Assembly: GCF_022664455.2 (NCBI RefSeq)
Contig: NZ_JAKRKC020000001.1
Location: forward strand, 1,116,001-1,180,000
DNA length: 64,000 nt
Source: Actinomadura luzonensis
Lineage (GTDB): Bacteria; Actinomycetota; Actinomycetes; Streptosporangiales; Streptosporangiaceae
Direction: 5' to 3'
In this document: positions 36,996-46,624 of the stretch, one piece after another
How the letters are laid out: each line of letters opens with the position of its first letter
Numbering within the stretch: the first letter of the stretch is position 1
The notes under the pieces: model-generated
The model's input: only the letters and a program-made list of their open reading frames with translations
Database searches by the model: none
Told to the model about the DNA's origin: nothing
Made by a program: the position numbers and the translations under genes

Positions 36996-39056
36996 ATGTC
37001 CGCAGAACCGGTGCATCCTGCCAACGACCTACCACTACCGCAGGAGCGCTTCCTCAACCGGGAGGAGAGCTGGCTCCAGTTCAACGAGCGCGTGCTCGAA
37101 CTGGCCGAGGACCCCTCTCTCCCGCTGCTGGAGCGGGTGCGCTTTCTGGCGATCTTCGCGAGCAACCTGGACGAGTTCTTCCGCGTCCGCGTCGCCGGGC
37201 TCAAGCGGCGCATGGCCACCGGGCTCCTCCTGCGGACCAAGAGCGGGCTGAAGCCCCGCGAGGAGCTGATCAGGATCGCCGGCATCGCCGACGAGCTGGC
37301 CAAACGGCACGCGGCGGCCTTCCACGACAAGATCTGCCCGCAGCTCGCCGCCGAGGGCATCGAGATCGTCCGCTGGGACGACCTCGACCGCGAGGAGCGC
37401 ACCGAGCTGCGCAAGCTGTTCAGGGAGCGCATCAGGCCGGTGCTGACGCCGCTGGCCGTCGATCCCGCGCACCCGTTCCCGTACATCTCGGGCCTCAGCC
37501 TCAACCTGGCCGTCCTGGTGCGCAACCCGGCCACCGACCACACGGTCTTCGCCCGGGTCAAGGTGCCCTCCCAGCTCCCCCGGTTCATCCTGGCGTCGAA
37601 GGACCGCTTCGTCCCGCTGGAGGACGTCATCGCGGCCCACCTGGGCCAGCTCTTCAAGGGCATGGAGATCCTCCAGCACCACGTCTTCCGGGTCACCAGG
37701 AACGAGGACCTCGACGTCGACGAGGACGTCACCGAGAACCTCATGCAGGCGCTGGAGAAGGAGCTGCTCAAGCGGCGCTTCGGCCCGCCGGTGCGGCTGG
37801 AGGTCGAGGAGACGATGACGCCCGAGGTGCTGGCGCCGCTCGTGGAGGAGCTGGAGCTGGCCCCGCACGAGATCTACCGGCTGCCCGGGCCGCTCGACCT
37901 GTCGGGCCTGCACGCCATCGCCGACCTGGAGCGCGGCGAGCTGAGCTACCGCCCGTTCGTGCCGGCCGAGGCCATCAGCGCCGAGGACGACATCTTCGCC
38001 ACGCTGCGCGAGCGCGACATCCTGCTGCACCACCCGTACGACTCCTTCGCCACGAGCGTGCAGCGCTTCATCGAGGTGGCCGCCGCCGACCCGAGGGTGC
38101 TGGCGATCAAGCAGACCCTCTACCGCACCAGCGGCGACTCCCCCATCGTCGACGCGCTCATCGACGCCGCCGAGGCCGGCAAGCAGGTCGTGGTGGTCGT
38201 GGAGATCAAGGCCCGCTTCGACGAGCACGCCAACATCTCGTGGGCGAGGAAGCTGGAGCGGGCCGGCTGCCACGTCGTCTACGGCGTGGTCGGCCTGAAG
38301 ACCCACTGCAAGCTGGCCCTCGTCGTGCGCCAGGAGCCCTCCGGCGAGCTGCGCCGCTACTGCCACATCGGCACCGGCAACTACAACCCCAAGACCGCCC
38401 GCCAGTACGAGGACTTCGGCCTGCTCACCGCCGACCCGCTGGTCGGCGAGGACGTCACCGACCTGTTCATCCACCTGACCGGCTACTCCAACCACTCCGC
38501 CTACCGCCGCCTGCTGGTCGCCCCCCACTCGATGCGCAGCGGCCTGGTGGCCAGGATCGAGCGGGAGATCGCCCACCAGCAGGCCGGGCGGCCGGCCCGC
38601 ATCCGCATCAAGACCAACTCCCTGGTGGACGAGCCCACCATCGACGCCCTCTACCGCGCCTCGCGGGCCGGGGTGCCGGTCGATCTGTGGGTGCGCGGCA
38701 TCTGCCTGCTGCGTCCCGGCATCCCGGACCTGTCGGAGAACATCCGGGTCCGGTCGGTGCTGGGGCGCTTCCTGGAGCACTCCCGGGTCTACGAGTTCGG
38801 CCTCGGCCGGCGGCCCGAGATCTGGATCGGCAGCGCCGACCTCATGCGCCGCAACCTCGACCGCCGGGTCGAGGCCCTGGTCAAGGTCACCTCGCAGCAG
38901 CACAAGGCGTACCTCGTGGAGCTGATGGACCTCGCCATGGCCGACACCACGAGCACGTGGTGGCTCAACTCCGACGGCTCCTGGGTCCGCCACCCCGGGG
39001 AGGACCTGCAGACCCACCTCATCAGCACCCGCCGGTGGAGGACCGTTGATGACTGA
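36996..39056 (+). CDS. ppk: Polyphosphate kinase 1
   Basis: The 686-residue enzyme polymerises the gamma phosphate of ATP into polyphosphate. Start ATG 36996 leads into the family N-terminus [20 protein letters not shown]. Later signatures are [50 protein letters not shown] with [15 protein letters not shown], the active-site region [20 protein letters not shown] with the phosphohistidine, and [17 protein letters not shown]. Its stop overlaps the NUDIX gene by eight bases. The same ppk-mutT1 pairing occurs in Mycobacterium. Confidence 0.97.
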   Translation: MSAEPVHPANDLPLPQERFLNREESWLQFNERVLELAEDPSLPLLERVRFLAIFASNLDEFFRVRVAGLKRRMATGLLLRTKSGLKPREELIRIAGIADELAKRHAAAFHDKICPQLAAEGIEIVRWDDLDREERTELRKLFRERIRPVLTPLAVDPAHPFPYISGLSLNLAVLVRNPATDHTVFARVKVPSQLPRFILASKDRFVPLEDVIAAHLGQLFKGMEILQHHVFRVTRNEDLDVDEDVTENLMQALEKELLKRRFGPPVRLEVEETMTPEVLAPLVEELELAPHEIYRLPGPLDLSGLHAIADLERGELSYRPFVPAEAISAEDDIFATLRERDILLHHPYDSFATSVQRFIEVAAADPRVLAIKQTLYRTSGDSPIVDALIDAAEAGKQVVVVVEIKARFDEHANISWARKLERAGCHVVYGVVGLKTHCKLALVVRQEPSGELRRYCHIGTGNYNPKTARQYEDFGLLTADPLVGEDVTDLFIHLTGYSNHSAYRRLLVAPHSMRSGLVARIEREIAHQQAGRPARIRIKTNSLVDEPTIDALYRASRAGVPVDLWVRGICLLRPGIPDLSENIRVRSVLGRFLEHSRVYEFGLGRRPEIWIGSADLMRRNLDRRVEALVKVTSQQHKAYLVELMDLAMADTTSTWWLNSDGSWVRHPGEDLQTHLISTRRWRTVDD

Positions 39057-39879
39057 CCTGCTCCGCGCCGCCGGAGCCGTGGTCTGGAGGGGCGAGGCGA
39101 GCCGTCCCGAGGTCGCCGTCGTCCACCGCCCGGCCTACGACGACTGGACGTTCCCCAAAGGCAAGCTCAAGACCGGCGAGCACGTGATCGCCGCCGCGCT
39201 GCGCGAGGTGCGCGAGGAGAGCGGCCTGACGATCACGCTCGGCCGCGCGCTGCCGCCCGTCCACTACATCAGCCGGGGCCGGCTCAAGCGGGTCGACTAC
39301 TGGAGCGCGCGGGTGGCCGGCGACGCCGGGTTCACACCCGGCGAGGAGGTGGACGAGCTGCGCTGGCTGCCGCCGGAGCGGGCCAGGGAGCTGCTGACGT
39401 ACGAGTGGGACGCCGGGCTGCTGCGGGCCCTCGCCGTGGCGCCGCTGGAGACCGTGCCGCTCGTGCTGGTCCGGCACGCCACGGCCGGCTCGCGCGCCGA
39501 GTGGCAGGGCGACGACGCCCGCCGCCCGCTCGACGCCGGCGGCCGCGCCCAGGCCGCCGTCCTCGCCACCGCGCTGCCCGCCTACCGGCCCGAGCTGCTG
39601 GTCAGCTCGCCCAGCGCGCGCTGCGTGCAGACACTGGAGCCGTACGGGGCCGAGATCCGGCTGGAGCCGCTGCTCAGCGAGGAGAGCCAGGACCCGCAGA
39701 AGACCCCCGTCCTGGTGCGCGAGATCGCCGTCCCGGCGGCCGTGTGCAGCCACGGCAAGGTGCTGCCCGGGCTGATCCGCGCCCTCACCGGCAAGGAGGT
39801 CACCCTCCGCAAGGGCGCGTTCGCCGTGCTGCACAGGGCCGGCGACCAGGTCGTCAGCGTGGAGCGCTACCCGGTCTGA
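39049..39879 (+). CDS. mutT1: NUDIX hydrolase fused to a histidine phosphatase domain (MutT1-like)
   Basis: The 276-residue protein has a NUDIX box [20 protein letters not shown] in its first half and an RHG histidine phosphatase motif [10 protein letters not shown] at about residue 140 in its second half. Mycobacterial MutT1 has this two-domain form and hydrolyses 8-oxo-dGTP and diadenosine polyphosphates. ATG 39049 is used because GGAGGA lies eight bases upstream. The reading frame overlaps the end of ppk, so the two are translated together. Confidence 0.92.
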   Translation: MTDLLRAAGAVVWRGEASRPEVAVVHRPAYDDWTFPKGKLKTGEHVIAAALREVREESGLTITLGRALPPVHYISRGRLKRVDYWSARVAGDAGFTPGEEVDELRWLPPERARELLTYEWDAGLLRALAVAPLETVPLVLVRHATAGSRAEWQGDDARRPLDAGGRAQAAVLATALPAYRPELLVSSPSARCVQTLEPYGAEIRLEPLLSEESQDPQKTPVLVREIAVPAAVCSHGKVLPGLIRALTGKEVTLRKGAFAVLHRAGDQVVSVERYPV

Positions 39880-39882
39880 GCC

Positions 39883-41058
39883 TCACCAGGTGACCGGGAG
39901 CGCGGCGATGCCCTCGGTGACGCGGTTCTCGTTGCGCGGCAGGTCGGCGAGGGGCACCGCGAGCCGCAGCCCGGGGAGGCGCTGGAACAGGCGGCTGAAG
40001 ACGGCCACCAGTTCCACCCTGGCCAGGCTGGCGCCGATGCAGAAGCGCGGCCCGTAGCCGAAGGCCAGGTGCGGGTCCGTCACCGGGCGGCGGATGTCGA
40101 ACCGGTCCGGATCGGGATAGACCCGCTCGTCCCGGTTGGCCGCGCCGGGCATGAGCGCCACCGCCTCGCCCTTGCGGATCGTGACGCCGCCGACCTCGAT
40201 GTCCTCCTGGGCGTAGCGGGGCACGCCGTGCAGGCTGGGCGCGGCCACGCGCAGGATCTCCTCCACCGCGCCCGGCGCCAGGCCGGGGTCGGCCTTGAGC
40301 AGGTCGAGCTGGTCGGGGTGGGTGAGCAGGAGCAGCACGCCGTAGTCGATGCGGTTGACCGTGGTCTCGTGCCCGGCGAACAGCAGCCCGCCGGCGAGCT
40401 GCGCGATCGCGCCGTCGTCGTCCAGCTCGCCGGCCAGGTCGGACAGCACGTCCTCGGCCGGCTCGCGGCGCTTGCGCTCGATGAGGCCCGCCGTGTACGC
40501 CGCCATCTCGTCCCTGGCGGCCTGGCTGCGCTCCTGGTCCACCAGGTCGCCCATGCGCTCCGAGACGCCGCTGAAGTACTCCCTGTCCTCGTACGGCACG
40601 CCGAGGAGCTGGCAGATGACCAGCACCGGCAGCGGGAAGGACAGCTCGGCGTGCAGGTCGGCCGGCGGGGTGAGGCCCGCGAGGTGGTCGAGCCGCTCGT
40701 CCACCAGCGTGCCGACGTGCCCGGCCAGCGCCTTCATCCGGCGGGCCGAGAACGACGGCGCGAACAGCCGGCGCATGCGGTCGTGGTCGGCCTTCTCGGT
40801 GCCCGGCTCGCCCTGGGGGCCGCCCAGCAGCGCCGAGGCCGACAGCCGGGCCGCCCTGTCCGGCTCGGGGTGCGAGCGGCCGAGGCGCGGGTCGGTGAAC
40901 AGCCTGCGGGCGTCCTCGTAGCCGCTGACCAGCCAGACCTCGTCGCCGGTGCGGGTGCGCACCCGCGCGACGCCCTCCTCGGCCCGCAGCTCGCGGTAGG
41001 CCGCGGGCATCTCCAGCAGGTCGCCGCGCGCGAACGGGATGACCGGAAGAGTGCTCAT
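39883..41058 (-). CDS. Cytochrome P450
   Basis: The 391-residue monooxygenase has the I-helix oxygen-binding motif LLFAGHETTVNRI, the K-helix ExxR (VEEILRVAAPS), PGAANRDERVYPDPDRFDI, and the heme-thiolate loop FGYGPRFCIGASLARVEL. Length fits soluble bacterial class I P450s of the CYP105/107 type. The start ATG 41058 overlaps the CYTH-CHAD stop (ATGA). No ferredoxin, polyketide or peptide synthase gene is nearby, so the substrate cannot be guessed. Confidence 0.95.
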   Translation of the reverse strand: MSTLPVIPFARGDLLEMPAAYRELRAEEGVARVRTRTGDEVWLVSGYEDARRLFTDPRLGRSHPEPDRAARLSASALLGGPQGEPGTEKADHDRMRRLFAPSFSARRMKALAGHVGTLVDERLDHLAGLTPPADLHAELSFPLPVLVICQLLGVPYEDREYFSGVSERMGDLVDQERSQAARDEMAAYTAGLIERKRREPAEDVLSDLAGELDDDGAIAQLAGGLLFAGHETTVNRIDYGVLLLLTHPDQLDLLKADPGLAPGAVEEILRVAAPSLHGVPRYAQEDIEVGGVTIRKGEAVALMPGAANRDERVYPDPDRFDIRRPVTDPHLAFGYGPRFCIGASLARVELVAVFSRLFQRLPGLRLAVPLADLPRNENRVTEGIAALPVTW

Positions 41059-42536
41059 AGAAGCTTCTCCACTGCCTTGACGGTTTCCGTCCATACCCTG
41101 GGGAAGTCGGCGTGCGCCCGCTCCGCGCTGTCGCGCTCGATCCCGACGAGCAGCCCGTACGTGAAGGTGTCCTCGCCCGCCTGCCGGGCGCTCTCCGCCT
41201 CCTTCGTCAGCGTCTCCTGCGCGACCACGCCGTCCTGGTGCGTCCCCAGTATCTCCTGGATGTCCTCGGCCAGCTTGGCGAGCCTGCCCATGTCCTTGCC
41301 GAGGGTGGGTTCGAGCGCTTCGGCGGTGTAACGAGCGCGTTTGGCCGCCTTGCGCACGTCGTGCATGGCGATCTCGCGGCGTTCCGGGTCCTGGACGGCC
41401 TGGGCGGTGTCGTACGCCTTGGTCACCCGGCTCCAGTTGTGCGCCGCGATCGTGACGAGCTGGTCCTGGGCCGGCTTGCCCGCGGCCTTGCCGAGCTTCG
41501 GGCCGGCGACGAGCGCGTCGAGGGAGTCCAGCAGGGCGTAGTAGCGCTCGCCGCTGAGGGCGTCCCTGATGCGCCCGTACGCCTCGTGCTCGCGGGCCAG
41601 CAGGTCGGCGCCGAGGCGGTCCCGGACGGGGCCGACGATCAGCTCGGGCGGCAGCCCGGCCAGCTCCTTGCCGAACCTGTCCCGGATCACCTCCAGGTCG
41701 CGGGCCTCGCCGAGCACGTTGCCCAGCCACCGCAGCTCCTCCTGGACCCGCTCGGTGTCCGTCACCACGGTCTTGAACGCCTTCAGCGCGCTGCGCAGCC
41801 GGCGGCAGGCCACGCGCATCTGGTGCACGGCGTCCTGCTCGGCGCGGCGCACCCGCGGGTCCTGGGCGAGGAGGGCGTCCGCCTGGCCCGCGAGGTAGGC
41901 GAGCACGGCCTCGCCCGCCGAGCCCGGCTTGCAGCTCGCCCTCGGCGGCGGGGCGGGCTGGAGCACCTTGGCGAGCTTGCTCGCGGCCGCCGAGGGCTTG
42001 GCGCCGGCTTTCCTGAGCCGCTTGCCGACCTTGGCCAGCAGCGCCCGCCGGCTCTCGTCGAGCAGCTCGGCCTCGACCTCGCGCCAGCGCACGACCCGGC
42101 CGCCCTCCCGGCGGTCGGTGGCCTTCACCCGGTCGTCGGCGACCTCCAGCAGCTTGACGTCGCCGTCGCGGAGGACGGTGACGCTCCTGCGGGTGTCCAG
42201 CTCGGCGACCACGTCGAGATCGGCGCCCCTGGTGTAGGCGCGGACGAGTTCGGCCAGGTCCGGGGGGACGACCCTGGTGCTGCGGGTGAGCGGGAGCTGG
42301 ATCTCCTGCCGCACGCCCTTGGCCTTGGGCAGCTTGAGGTGCCAGCCCGCGTCGTCGCCGCCTCTTCGTCGCCTGAGCGTGACGCCCCGGGCGGCCAGCC
42401 GCAGGTCGGGGGTGTCGTAGTAGAGAGCGACGAGCTGGTGGCTCTTCGGGCCGGTGACGGAGGCGGCCAGGTCGCTCAGGTCGGGCAGCGTGTAGTCCTG
42501 GGTGACGTCGAACTTGTCCTCGATCTCGATGCCCAC
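41055..42536 (-). CDS. CYTH and CHAD domain protein
   Basis: The first 200 residues form a CYTH domain: the signature VGIEIEDKFDV (ExExK) at the very N-terminus, then GVTLRRRRGGDDAGWHLKLP and VRWREVEAELLD. CYTH enzymes bind triphosphate groups with metal. Residues 210-490 are a CHAD domain of alternating helices rich in conserved His, Arg and Lys (VHQMRVACRRLRSALKAF, HDVRKAAKRARYTAEAL), which binds polyphosphate. With ppk 2 kb away this points to polyphosphate binding or hydrolysis. GTG 42536 is used as start, with GAGG close upstream; TTG 42548 is possible. Confidence 0.92.
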   Translation of the reverse strand: MGIEIEDKFDVTQDYTLPDLSDLAASVTGPKSHQLVALYYDTPDLRLAARGVTLRRRRGGDDAGWHLKLPKAKGVRQEIQLPLTRSTRVVPPDLAELVRAYTRGADLDVVAELDTRRSVTVLRDGDVKLLEVADDRVKATDRREGGRVVRWREVEAELLDESRRALLAKVGKRLRKAGAKPSAAASKLAKVLQPAPPPRASCKPGSAGEAVLAYLAGQADALLAQDPRVRRAEQDAVHQMRVACRRLRSALKAFKTVVTDTERVQEELRWLGNVLGEARDLEVIRDRFGKELAGLPPELIVGPVRDRLGADLLAREHEAYGRIRDALSGERYYALLDSLDALVAGPKLGKAAGKPAQDQLVTIAAHNWSRVTKAYDTAQAVQDPERREIAMHDVRKAAKRARYTAEALEPTLGKDMGRLAKLAEDIQEILGTHQDGVVAQETLTKEAESARQAGEDTFTYGLLVGIERDSAERAHADFPRVWTETVKAVEKLL

Positions 42537-42587
42537 TGCACCTCGCAAGACTCGATTTCGGACAATTCTGCCACCCTTGGGTGAACA

Positions 42588-42938
42588 TCAAAGGGGCTGG
42601 AGGAGTTCGATCCTGTTCCCGGCCGGGTCGTGGACGTAAACGCGGCGGTAGCCGGGGAACAGGTGGTCGGGCACGGCGTCGGGCAGCCTCGCGACGCAGG
42701 CGTCGAGATCGTCCACGAGGAAGGCGGGGTGCGCCTTGCGCGCCGGCCGGAAGTCCCGCTCGATGCCGAGGTGCACCTCCACGCCCTCGCCCCGGAACCA
42801 GACGCCGCCCCTGGCGGCCAGCTCCGGCGGCTTGGGCACCTCGCGCAGGCCGAGCAGGCCCGCGTAGAACGCGCGTAAGGCGGGCTCGCTGCCGGGCGGC
42901 GCGGCGAGCTGGACGTGGTGCACGGCGAGGATCGTCAT
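42588..42938 (-). CDS. VOC superfamily (glyoxalase-fold) protein
   Basis: The 116-residue protein is one vicinal-oxygen-chelate unit with beta-alpha-beta-beta-beta pairs: AVHHVQLAAPPGSEPALRAF starts the first and AHPAFLVDDLDACVARLP the second. The ending YVHDPAGNRIELLQP is the family hallmark. His and Glu at metal positions are present. The ATG overlaps the tam stop by four bases, so it is probably regulated with tam. The substrate is unknown; a role in detoxifying or carrying a small metabolite is likely. Confidence 0.86.
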   Translation of the reverse strand: MTILAVHHVQLAAPPGSEPALRAFYAGLLGLREVPKPPELAARGGVWFRGEGVEVHLGIERDFRPARKAHPAFLVDDLDACVARLPDAVPDHLFPGYRRVYVHDPAGNRIELLQPL

Positions 42939-43705
42939 TTCTGGGCCACCACGAAGATCCGGCGGAACGGGAACGGCGTGCCGTAGCTCCTCGCCGGGTA
43001 GAGCCGGGCCAGCATCTCGCCCAGCTCCGAGGTGAACCGCCGCCGGTCCCCCTGGTCCAGCCGGTCGAGGATGGGGCGGAGAGCCGTGCCCGACACCCAG
43101 TTGAGCACGGGGTCCTCGCCCTTCAGCACGTGGATGTACGTGGTCTCCCAGGCGTCCACCTGGGTGCCGCCCTGGTTGAGCAGGTCGACGTACTCGACGG
43201 GGTCGTCCACCGGCACGCCTCGGCCGTAGTCGCCGAGCTGGTCGGACCAGGTGCGCGAGGCGCACAGCTCGCGGATGGCGAAGTGGCTCGGGGCGTCGAA
43301 GTTGCCCGGCACCTGGAACGCCAGCCAGCCGCCCGGGGCCAGCGCCTCCATCCAGTGTTCGAGCACCGACCGGTGGTCGGGCACCCACTGGAGGACCGCG
43401 TTCGAGACGATCACGTCCACGGGCCGGTCGGGACGCCAGGTGGCCACGTCCGCGACGGCGAAGCGCACGGACGTGTCGAGCTGGCGGGCCTTCGTGATCA
43501 TGGCGGGCGAGGAGTCGAAGCCCTCCACCGTGGCGCGCGGCCAGCGCGTGGCGAGCTGGGCGGTGAGTTCGCCGCTGCCGCAGCCGGCGTCCACGACATA
43601 ATCGGGATCGACCGCGCCCACTCTGGAGATGAGCTCGATGAACGGCCGGGAGCGCTCGTCGGCGTACACCGCGTAGGTCACCGGGTCCCAGATATCTCTC
43701 GACAT
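42935..43705 (-). CDS. tam: Trans-aconitate 2-methyltransferase
   Basis: The 256-residue protein has SAM motif I VVDAGCGSGELTAQLA, VEGFDSSPAMITKAR, DVIVSNAVLQWVPDH and LAPGGWLAFQVPGNFDAPSH. The last motif and the GTPFPFRRIFVVAQ ending are characteristic of Tam. It methylates trans-aconitate, an inhibitor of aconitase formed from cis-aconitate. The start is ATG 43705. It is divergent from a MarR gene, with repeated operator-like sequence between them, as in Streptomyces where TamR controls tam. Confidence 0.92.
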   Translation of the reverse strand: MSRDIWDPVTYAVYADERSRPFIELISRVGAVDPDYVVDAGCGSGELTAQLATRWPRATVEGFDSSPAMITKARQLDTSVRFAVADVATWRPDRPVDVIVSNAVLQWVPDHRSVLEHWMEALAPGGWLAFQVPGNFDAPSHFAIRELCASRTWSDQLGDYGRGVPVDDPVEYVDLLNQGGTQVDAWETTYIHVLKGEDPVLNWVSGTALRPILDRLDQGDRRRFTSELGEMLARLYPARSYGTPFPFRRIFVVAQK

Positions 43706-43743
43706 GAAGATAATTGATATCGAGAGAGATATCTCGATGTCAA
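43691..43743. promoter_or_regulatory. MarR-type operator region between tam and marR
   Basis: Three related arms are visible: GATATCTCTCGA (43691-43702), TTGATATCGAGAGA (43714-43727) and TATCTCGATGTCAA (43730-43743). The last two make an imperfect palindrome with 12 of 14 matches, and the first, which overlaps the tam start, is inverted to the second. MarR dimers bind such ATATCGAGA-type palindromes. The region is far more AT-rich than its surroundings. Confidence 0.65.
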
Positions 43744-43761
43744 GACAGTACACTTGGTGTC

Positions 43762-44274
43762 ATGACGGAGGATGCTAGGGACGAGGTCGACAGCCTCGTC
43801 GCCGCTTGGCGGACGGAACGCCCCGACCTCGACGTCGAGCCGCTCCAGGTGCTCTCCAGGGTGTCACGCCTCGCCAAGCATCTCGACAGGGCGCGACGGG
43901 CGGCTTTCACCGAACACGACCTCGAACCGTGGGAGTTCGACGTGCTGACGGCGCTGCGCCGCGCCGGGAAGCCGTATGAGCTGAGCCCGGGCGCCCTGCT
44001 CCGGGCCACGCTGGTCACCTCTGGGACCATGACCAACCGCATCGACCGCCTCGCCCAGGCCGGCCTCGTCCGCCGCCGTCCCGACCCGGAGGACCGGCGC
44101 GGGGTCCTCGTGTCGCTCACCGACACCGGGCTCGCGCGGGTCGACGCGGCCTTCGCGGATCTGCTGCGGCGGGAGCGGGAGCTGCTGTCGGGGTTGGGGC
44201 CGGCGGACCAGCGCACCCTCGCCGGCCTCCTCCGCACCCTCCTCGCCCCCTTCGACTCCCCCGCCTCCTCCTGA
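43762..44274 (+). CDS. MarR-family regulator (TamR-like)
   Basis: The 170-residue protein has the winged helix-turn-helix of MarR proteins: WEFDVLTALRRAGKPYELSP, LLRATLVTSGTMTNRIDRLA for recognition, and VRRRPDPEDRRGVLVSLTDTG for the wing with its DxR motif. The N-terminal extension (about 45 residues) and the divergent tam gene match Streptomyces TamR, which senses citrate and aconitate. ATG 43762 is the likely start; a longer form from 43714 would run through the operator. It probably represses both tam and itself. Confidence 0.87.
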   Translation: MTEDARDEVDSLVAAWRTERPDLDVEPLQVLSRVSRLAKHLDRARRAAFTEHDLEPWEFDVLTALRRAGKPYELSPGALLRATLVTSGTMTNRIDRLAQAGLVRRRPDPEDRRGVLVSLTDTGLARVDAAFADLLRRERELLSGLGPADQRTLAGLLRTLLAPFDSPASS

Positions 44275-44282
44275 CGCCCACG

Positions 44283-44336
44283 GCCGACCGACACTCCCCC
44301 GCCGACCGACGCTCCACGGCCGACCGACGCTCCACG
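44283..44336. repeat. Three 18-bp tandem repeats past the marR stop
   Basis: The unit gccgaccgacgctccacg occurs twice exactly, preceded by a third copy with changes in its second half. It lies in the 216-bp non-coding stretch between the convergent marR and ABC-F genes, where no gene is seen. Confidence 0.8.
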
Positions 44337-44490
44337 GCCGCGCAGCGTGCCGTGTTGGCTCACCGCGTACCCGGCTGCCGCTCACCCGGCCGCTCATGCC
44401 GTGAGCCCGGCCAGGGCATCACGCCACACCCTGAGCCCAGGCCCGCCACGAGGAGACCGACCCGTCGCCCCGGAGGGCGCGATCACCCGC

Positions 44491-46389
44491 TCAGTCGCCG
44501 AGCCGGTCGGCGACCTCCAGCCACTCCGCCTCGATCGTGTCCTTCTGCGCCGTCAGCTCCCGCAGCTCCGCATCCAGAGCCCCGAGCCGGGCGTAGTCGC
44601 TGGCCGCCTCAGCCATGGCCGCGTGCAGCCGCGCCTCCTGCCCCGCCAGCTTGTCGAGCTGACGCTCCAGCCGGTTGAGCTCCTTGCGCAGCTCCCGCTC
44701 CTCCTTGGCCGACAGCTCCCCGGCCGCCGCCCCGCCGTTGGCGGCACCCCTGTCGGGAGCCACGGTGGACACGACCGACGACACACCACCGGCCCCGGCC
44801 CCGCCGCCGGCCCCTCCGGCCCCGGTGGCGCCGTCGCCACGGCCCTGCGCCCCCGAACCGCCGCCGCCACCCACCCGGGCGGTCAACGCCGTGCCGGCGG
44901 CCCGCCGTTCGAGGTATTCGTCCACGCCCCCGGGCAGCATCGACAGCCGCCCGTCCCCCAGCAGCGCGACGCACCGGTCGGTGACCCGCTCCAGGAAGTA
45001 CCGGTCGTGGCTGACCAGGATGAGCGTGCCGGGCCACCCGTCGAGCAGGTCCTCCAGCTCGTTGAGCGTCTCGATGTCGAGGTCGTTGGTCGGCTCGTCG
45101 AGCAGCAGGACATTGGGGTCGTCCATGAGCAGCCTGAGCAGTTGCAGCCGCCGCCGCTCGCCGCCGGACAGGTCGCCGATCACCTTCCACTGCGCGTCGC
45201 CGCGGAAGCCGAGCCGTTCGAGGAGCTGGGAGGCGGTCCACTCCCGCTTGCCGAGCTGCAGGTACTTGCGCACCTCCTCGACCGACTCCAGCACCCGCCG
45301 GGTCGGGTCGAGCTCGGCCAGCTCCTGCGACAGGTGGGCGAGCCGCACCGTCCGTCCTCGTACCACCCGGCCCGAGTCGGGCTTGACCGTGTCGGCGAGC
45401 AGGCGCAGCACCGACGACTTGCCGGAGCCGTTGACGCCGATCAGCCCGATGCGGTCACCCGGCCCGAACTGCCACGTGCACCGCTCCAGCACCAGCGGCC
45501 CGTTGTCCGGCCCGCCGGCGTGCAGGGTGACGTCCTCGAGGTCGTACACGGTCTTGCCGAGCCGGGCCGCGGCGAAGCGCATCAGCTCGACGCTCTCGCG
45601 CGCCGGCGGCTCGTTCGCGATGAGGGCCTGGGCGGCCTCGATGCGGAACTTCGGCTTGGACGTGCGGGCGGGCGGGCCGCGGCGCAGCCAGGCGATCTCC
45701 TTGCGCATGAGGTTCTGGCGGCGTTCCTCGGCGGCCTGGGCGATGCGCGCCCGCTCGGCCTTGGCCAGGACGTAGGCGGCGTACCCGCCCTCGTAGCGCT
45801 CGACGCGCCCGTCCACGACCTCCCAGGTGCGGGTGGAGACCGCGTCCAGGAACCACCGGTCGTGCGTCACCACGAGCAGGGCGCTCTTGCGCGCCGACAG
45901 GTGCCCGGCGAGCCACGCGATGGCCTCGATGTCGAGGTGGTTCGTGGGCTCGTCGAGCATGATCAGGTCGTGGTCGTCGATGAGCAGCTTCGCCAGCGCC
46001 GTACGCCTGCGCTCGCCGCCTGACAGGTCGGCGGCCGGGGAGTCGAGGTCGAGGTCGCCGACCAGGTTGGCGAGGATCTCGCGGACCTGCTGGTCGCCCG
46101 CCCACTCGTGCTCGGCCAGCCCGCCCAGCACGATCTCTCGTACGGTGGCGGCCGGATCCAGGGCGTCGTGCTGCGACAGGAACCCGATGCGCAGGCCCCG
46201 GGTGTGCGTGACCCGCCCGCTGTCGGGGCGCGTCTCGCCCGCGATCACCGATATCAGGGTCGTCTTGCCGCCGCCGTTGCGTCCGACGACGCCGATGCGC
46301 TCCCCGGCCTCGATGCCCAGGGAGACGTCGGCGAGGAGCGGCTTGGGCCCGTAGGCGTGGGAGACCGACTCGAGATTGACCAGATTCAT
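44491..46389 (-). CDS. ABC-F family ATPase
   Basis: The 632-residue cytosolic protein has two ATP-binding cassettes and no membrane part: Walker A GVVGRNGGGKTTLISVIAG and IGLIGVNGSGKSSVLRLLAD, signatures LSGGERRRTALAKLL and LSGGERRRLQLLRLL, and Walker B LIMLDEPTNHLDIEAIAW and VLLLDEPTNDLDIETLNE. Between the cassettes is the ABC-F linker with RRQNLMRKEIAWLRRGPPAR. ABC-F proteins act on the ribosome. A Gly-rich spacer and a C-terminal coiled coil follow, as in Uup-type members. Start ATG 46389 is chosen because family proteins begin MNLVNLESVS. No resistance role can be read from sequence alone. Confidence 0.93.
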   Translation of the reverse strand: MNLVNLESVSHAYGPKPLLADVSLGIEAGERIGVVGRNGGGKTTLISVIAGETRPDSGRVTHTRGLRIGFLSQHDALDPAATVREIVLGGLAEHEWAGDQQVREILANLVGDLDLDSPAADLSGGERRRTALAKLLIDDHDLIMLDEPTNHLDIEAIAWLAGHLSARKSALLVVTHDRWFLDAVSTRTWEVVDGRVERYEGGYAAYVLAKAERARIAQAAEERRQNLMRKEIAWLRRGPPARTSKPKFRIEAAQALIANEPPARESVELMRFAAARLGKTVYDLEDVTLHAGGPDNGPLVLERCTWQFGPGDRIGLIGVNGSGKSSVLRLLADTVKPDSGRVVRGRTVRLAHLSQELAELDPTRRVLESVEEVRKYLQLGKREWTASQLLERLGFRGDAQWKVIGDLSGGERRRLQLLRLLMDDPNVLLLDEPTNDLDIETLNELEDLLDGWPGTLILVSHDRYFLERVTDRCVALLGDGRLSMLPGGVDEYLERRAAGTALTARVGGGGGSGAQGRGDGATGAGGAGGGAGAGGVSSVVSTVAPDRGAANGGAAAGELSAKEERELRKELNRLERQLDKLAGQEARLHAAMAEAASDYARLGALDAELRELTAQKDTIEAEWLEVADRLGD

Positions 46390-46520
46390 GACGTACTCAG
46401 GGTATCGGCTCCGCACCCACCTCCCTGCCCGTCCGGGCCCCGGCCGCCACCCGCTCCCGGCCCCGAACGAATTGTGCGGCGAAATTGCGTACCCGCCGTT
46501 CGTGAGCAGAATGAACAGAA

Positions 46521-46548
46521 TTACGCCTCACCGGGCCGTCAATATTTT
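46521..46548 (+). promoter_or_regulatory. Candidate promoter of the PD-(D/E)XK-like gene
   Basis: TTACGC (46521-46526) and TATTTT (46543-46548) are separated by 16 bp within a locally AT-rich stretch, about 75 bp before the ATG. The stretch 46390-46520 toward the ABC-F gene holds no gene. Confidence 0.4.
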
Positions 46549-46624
46549 AGCAATCGATCGGCGAGAACAAACGCTCACATTGATCCCGGCATTCCGACGA
46601 GACAAAGCCTGGGAGGCACGGATC

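Noticed and set aside
39883..41058. A secondary-metabolite gene cluster around the P450
   Set aside because: No polyketide, peptide, terpene or RiPP biosynthetic gene is nearby; the neighbours concern polyphosphate and trans-aconitate.
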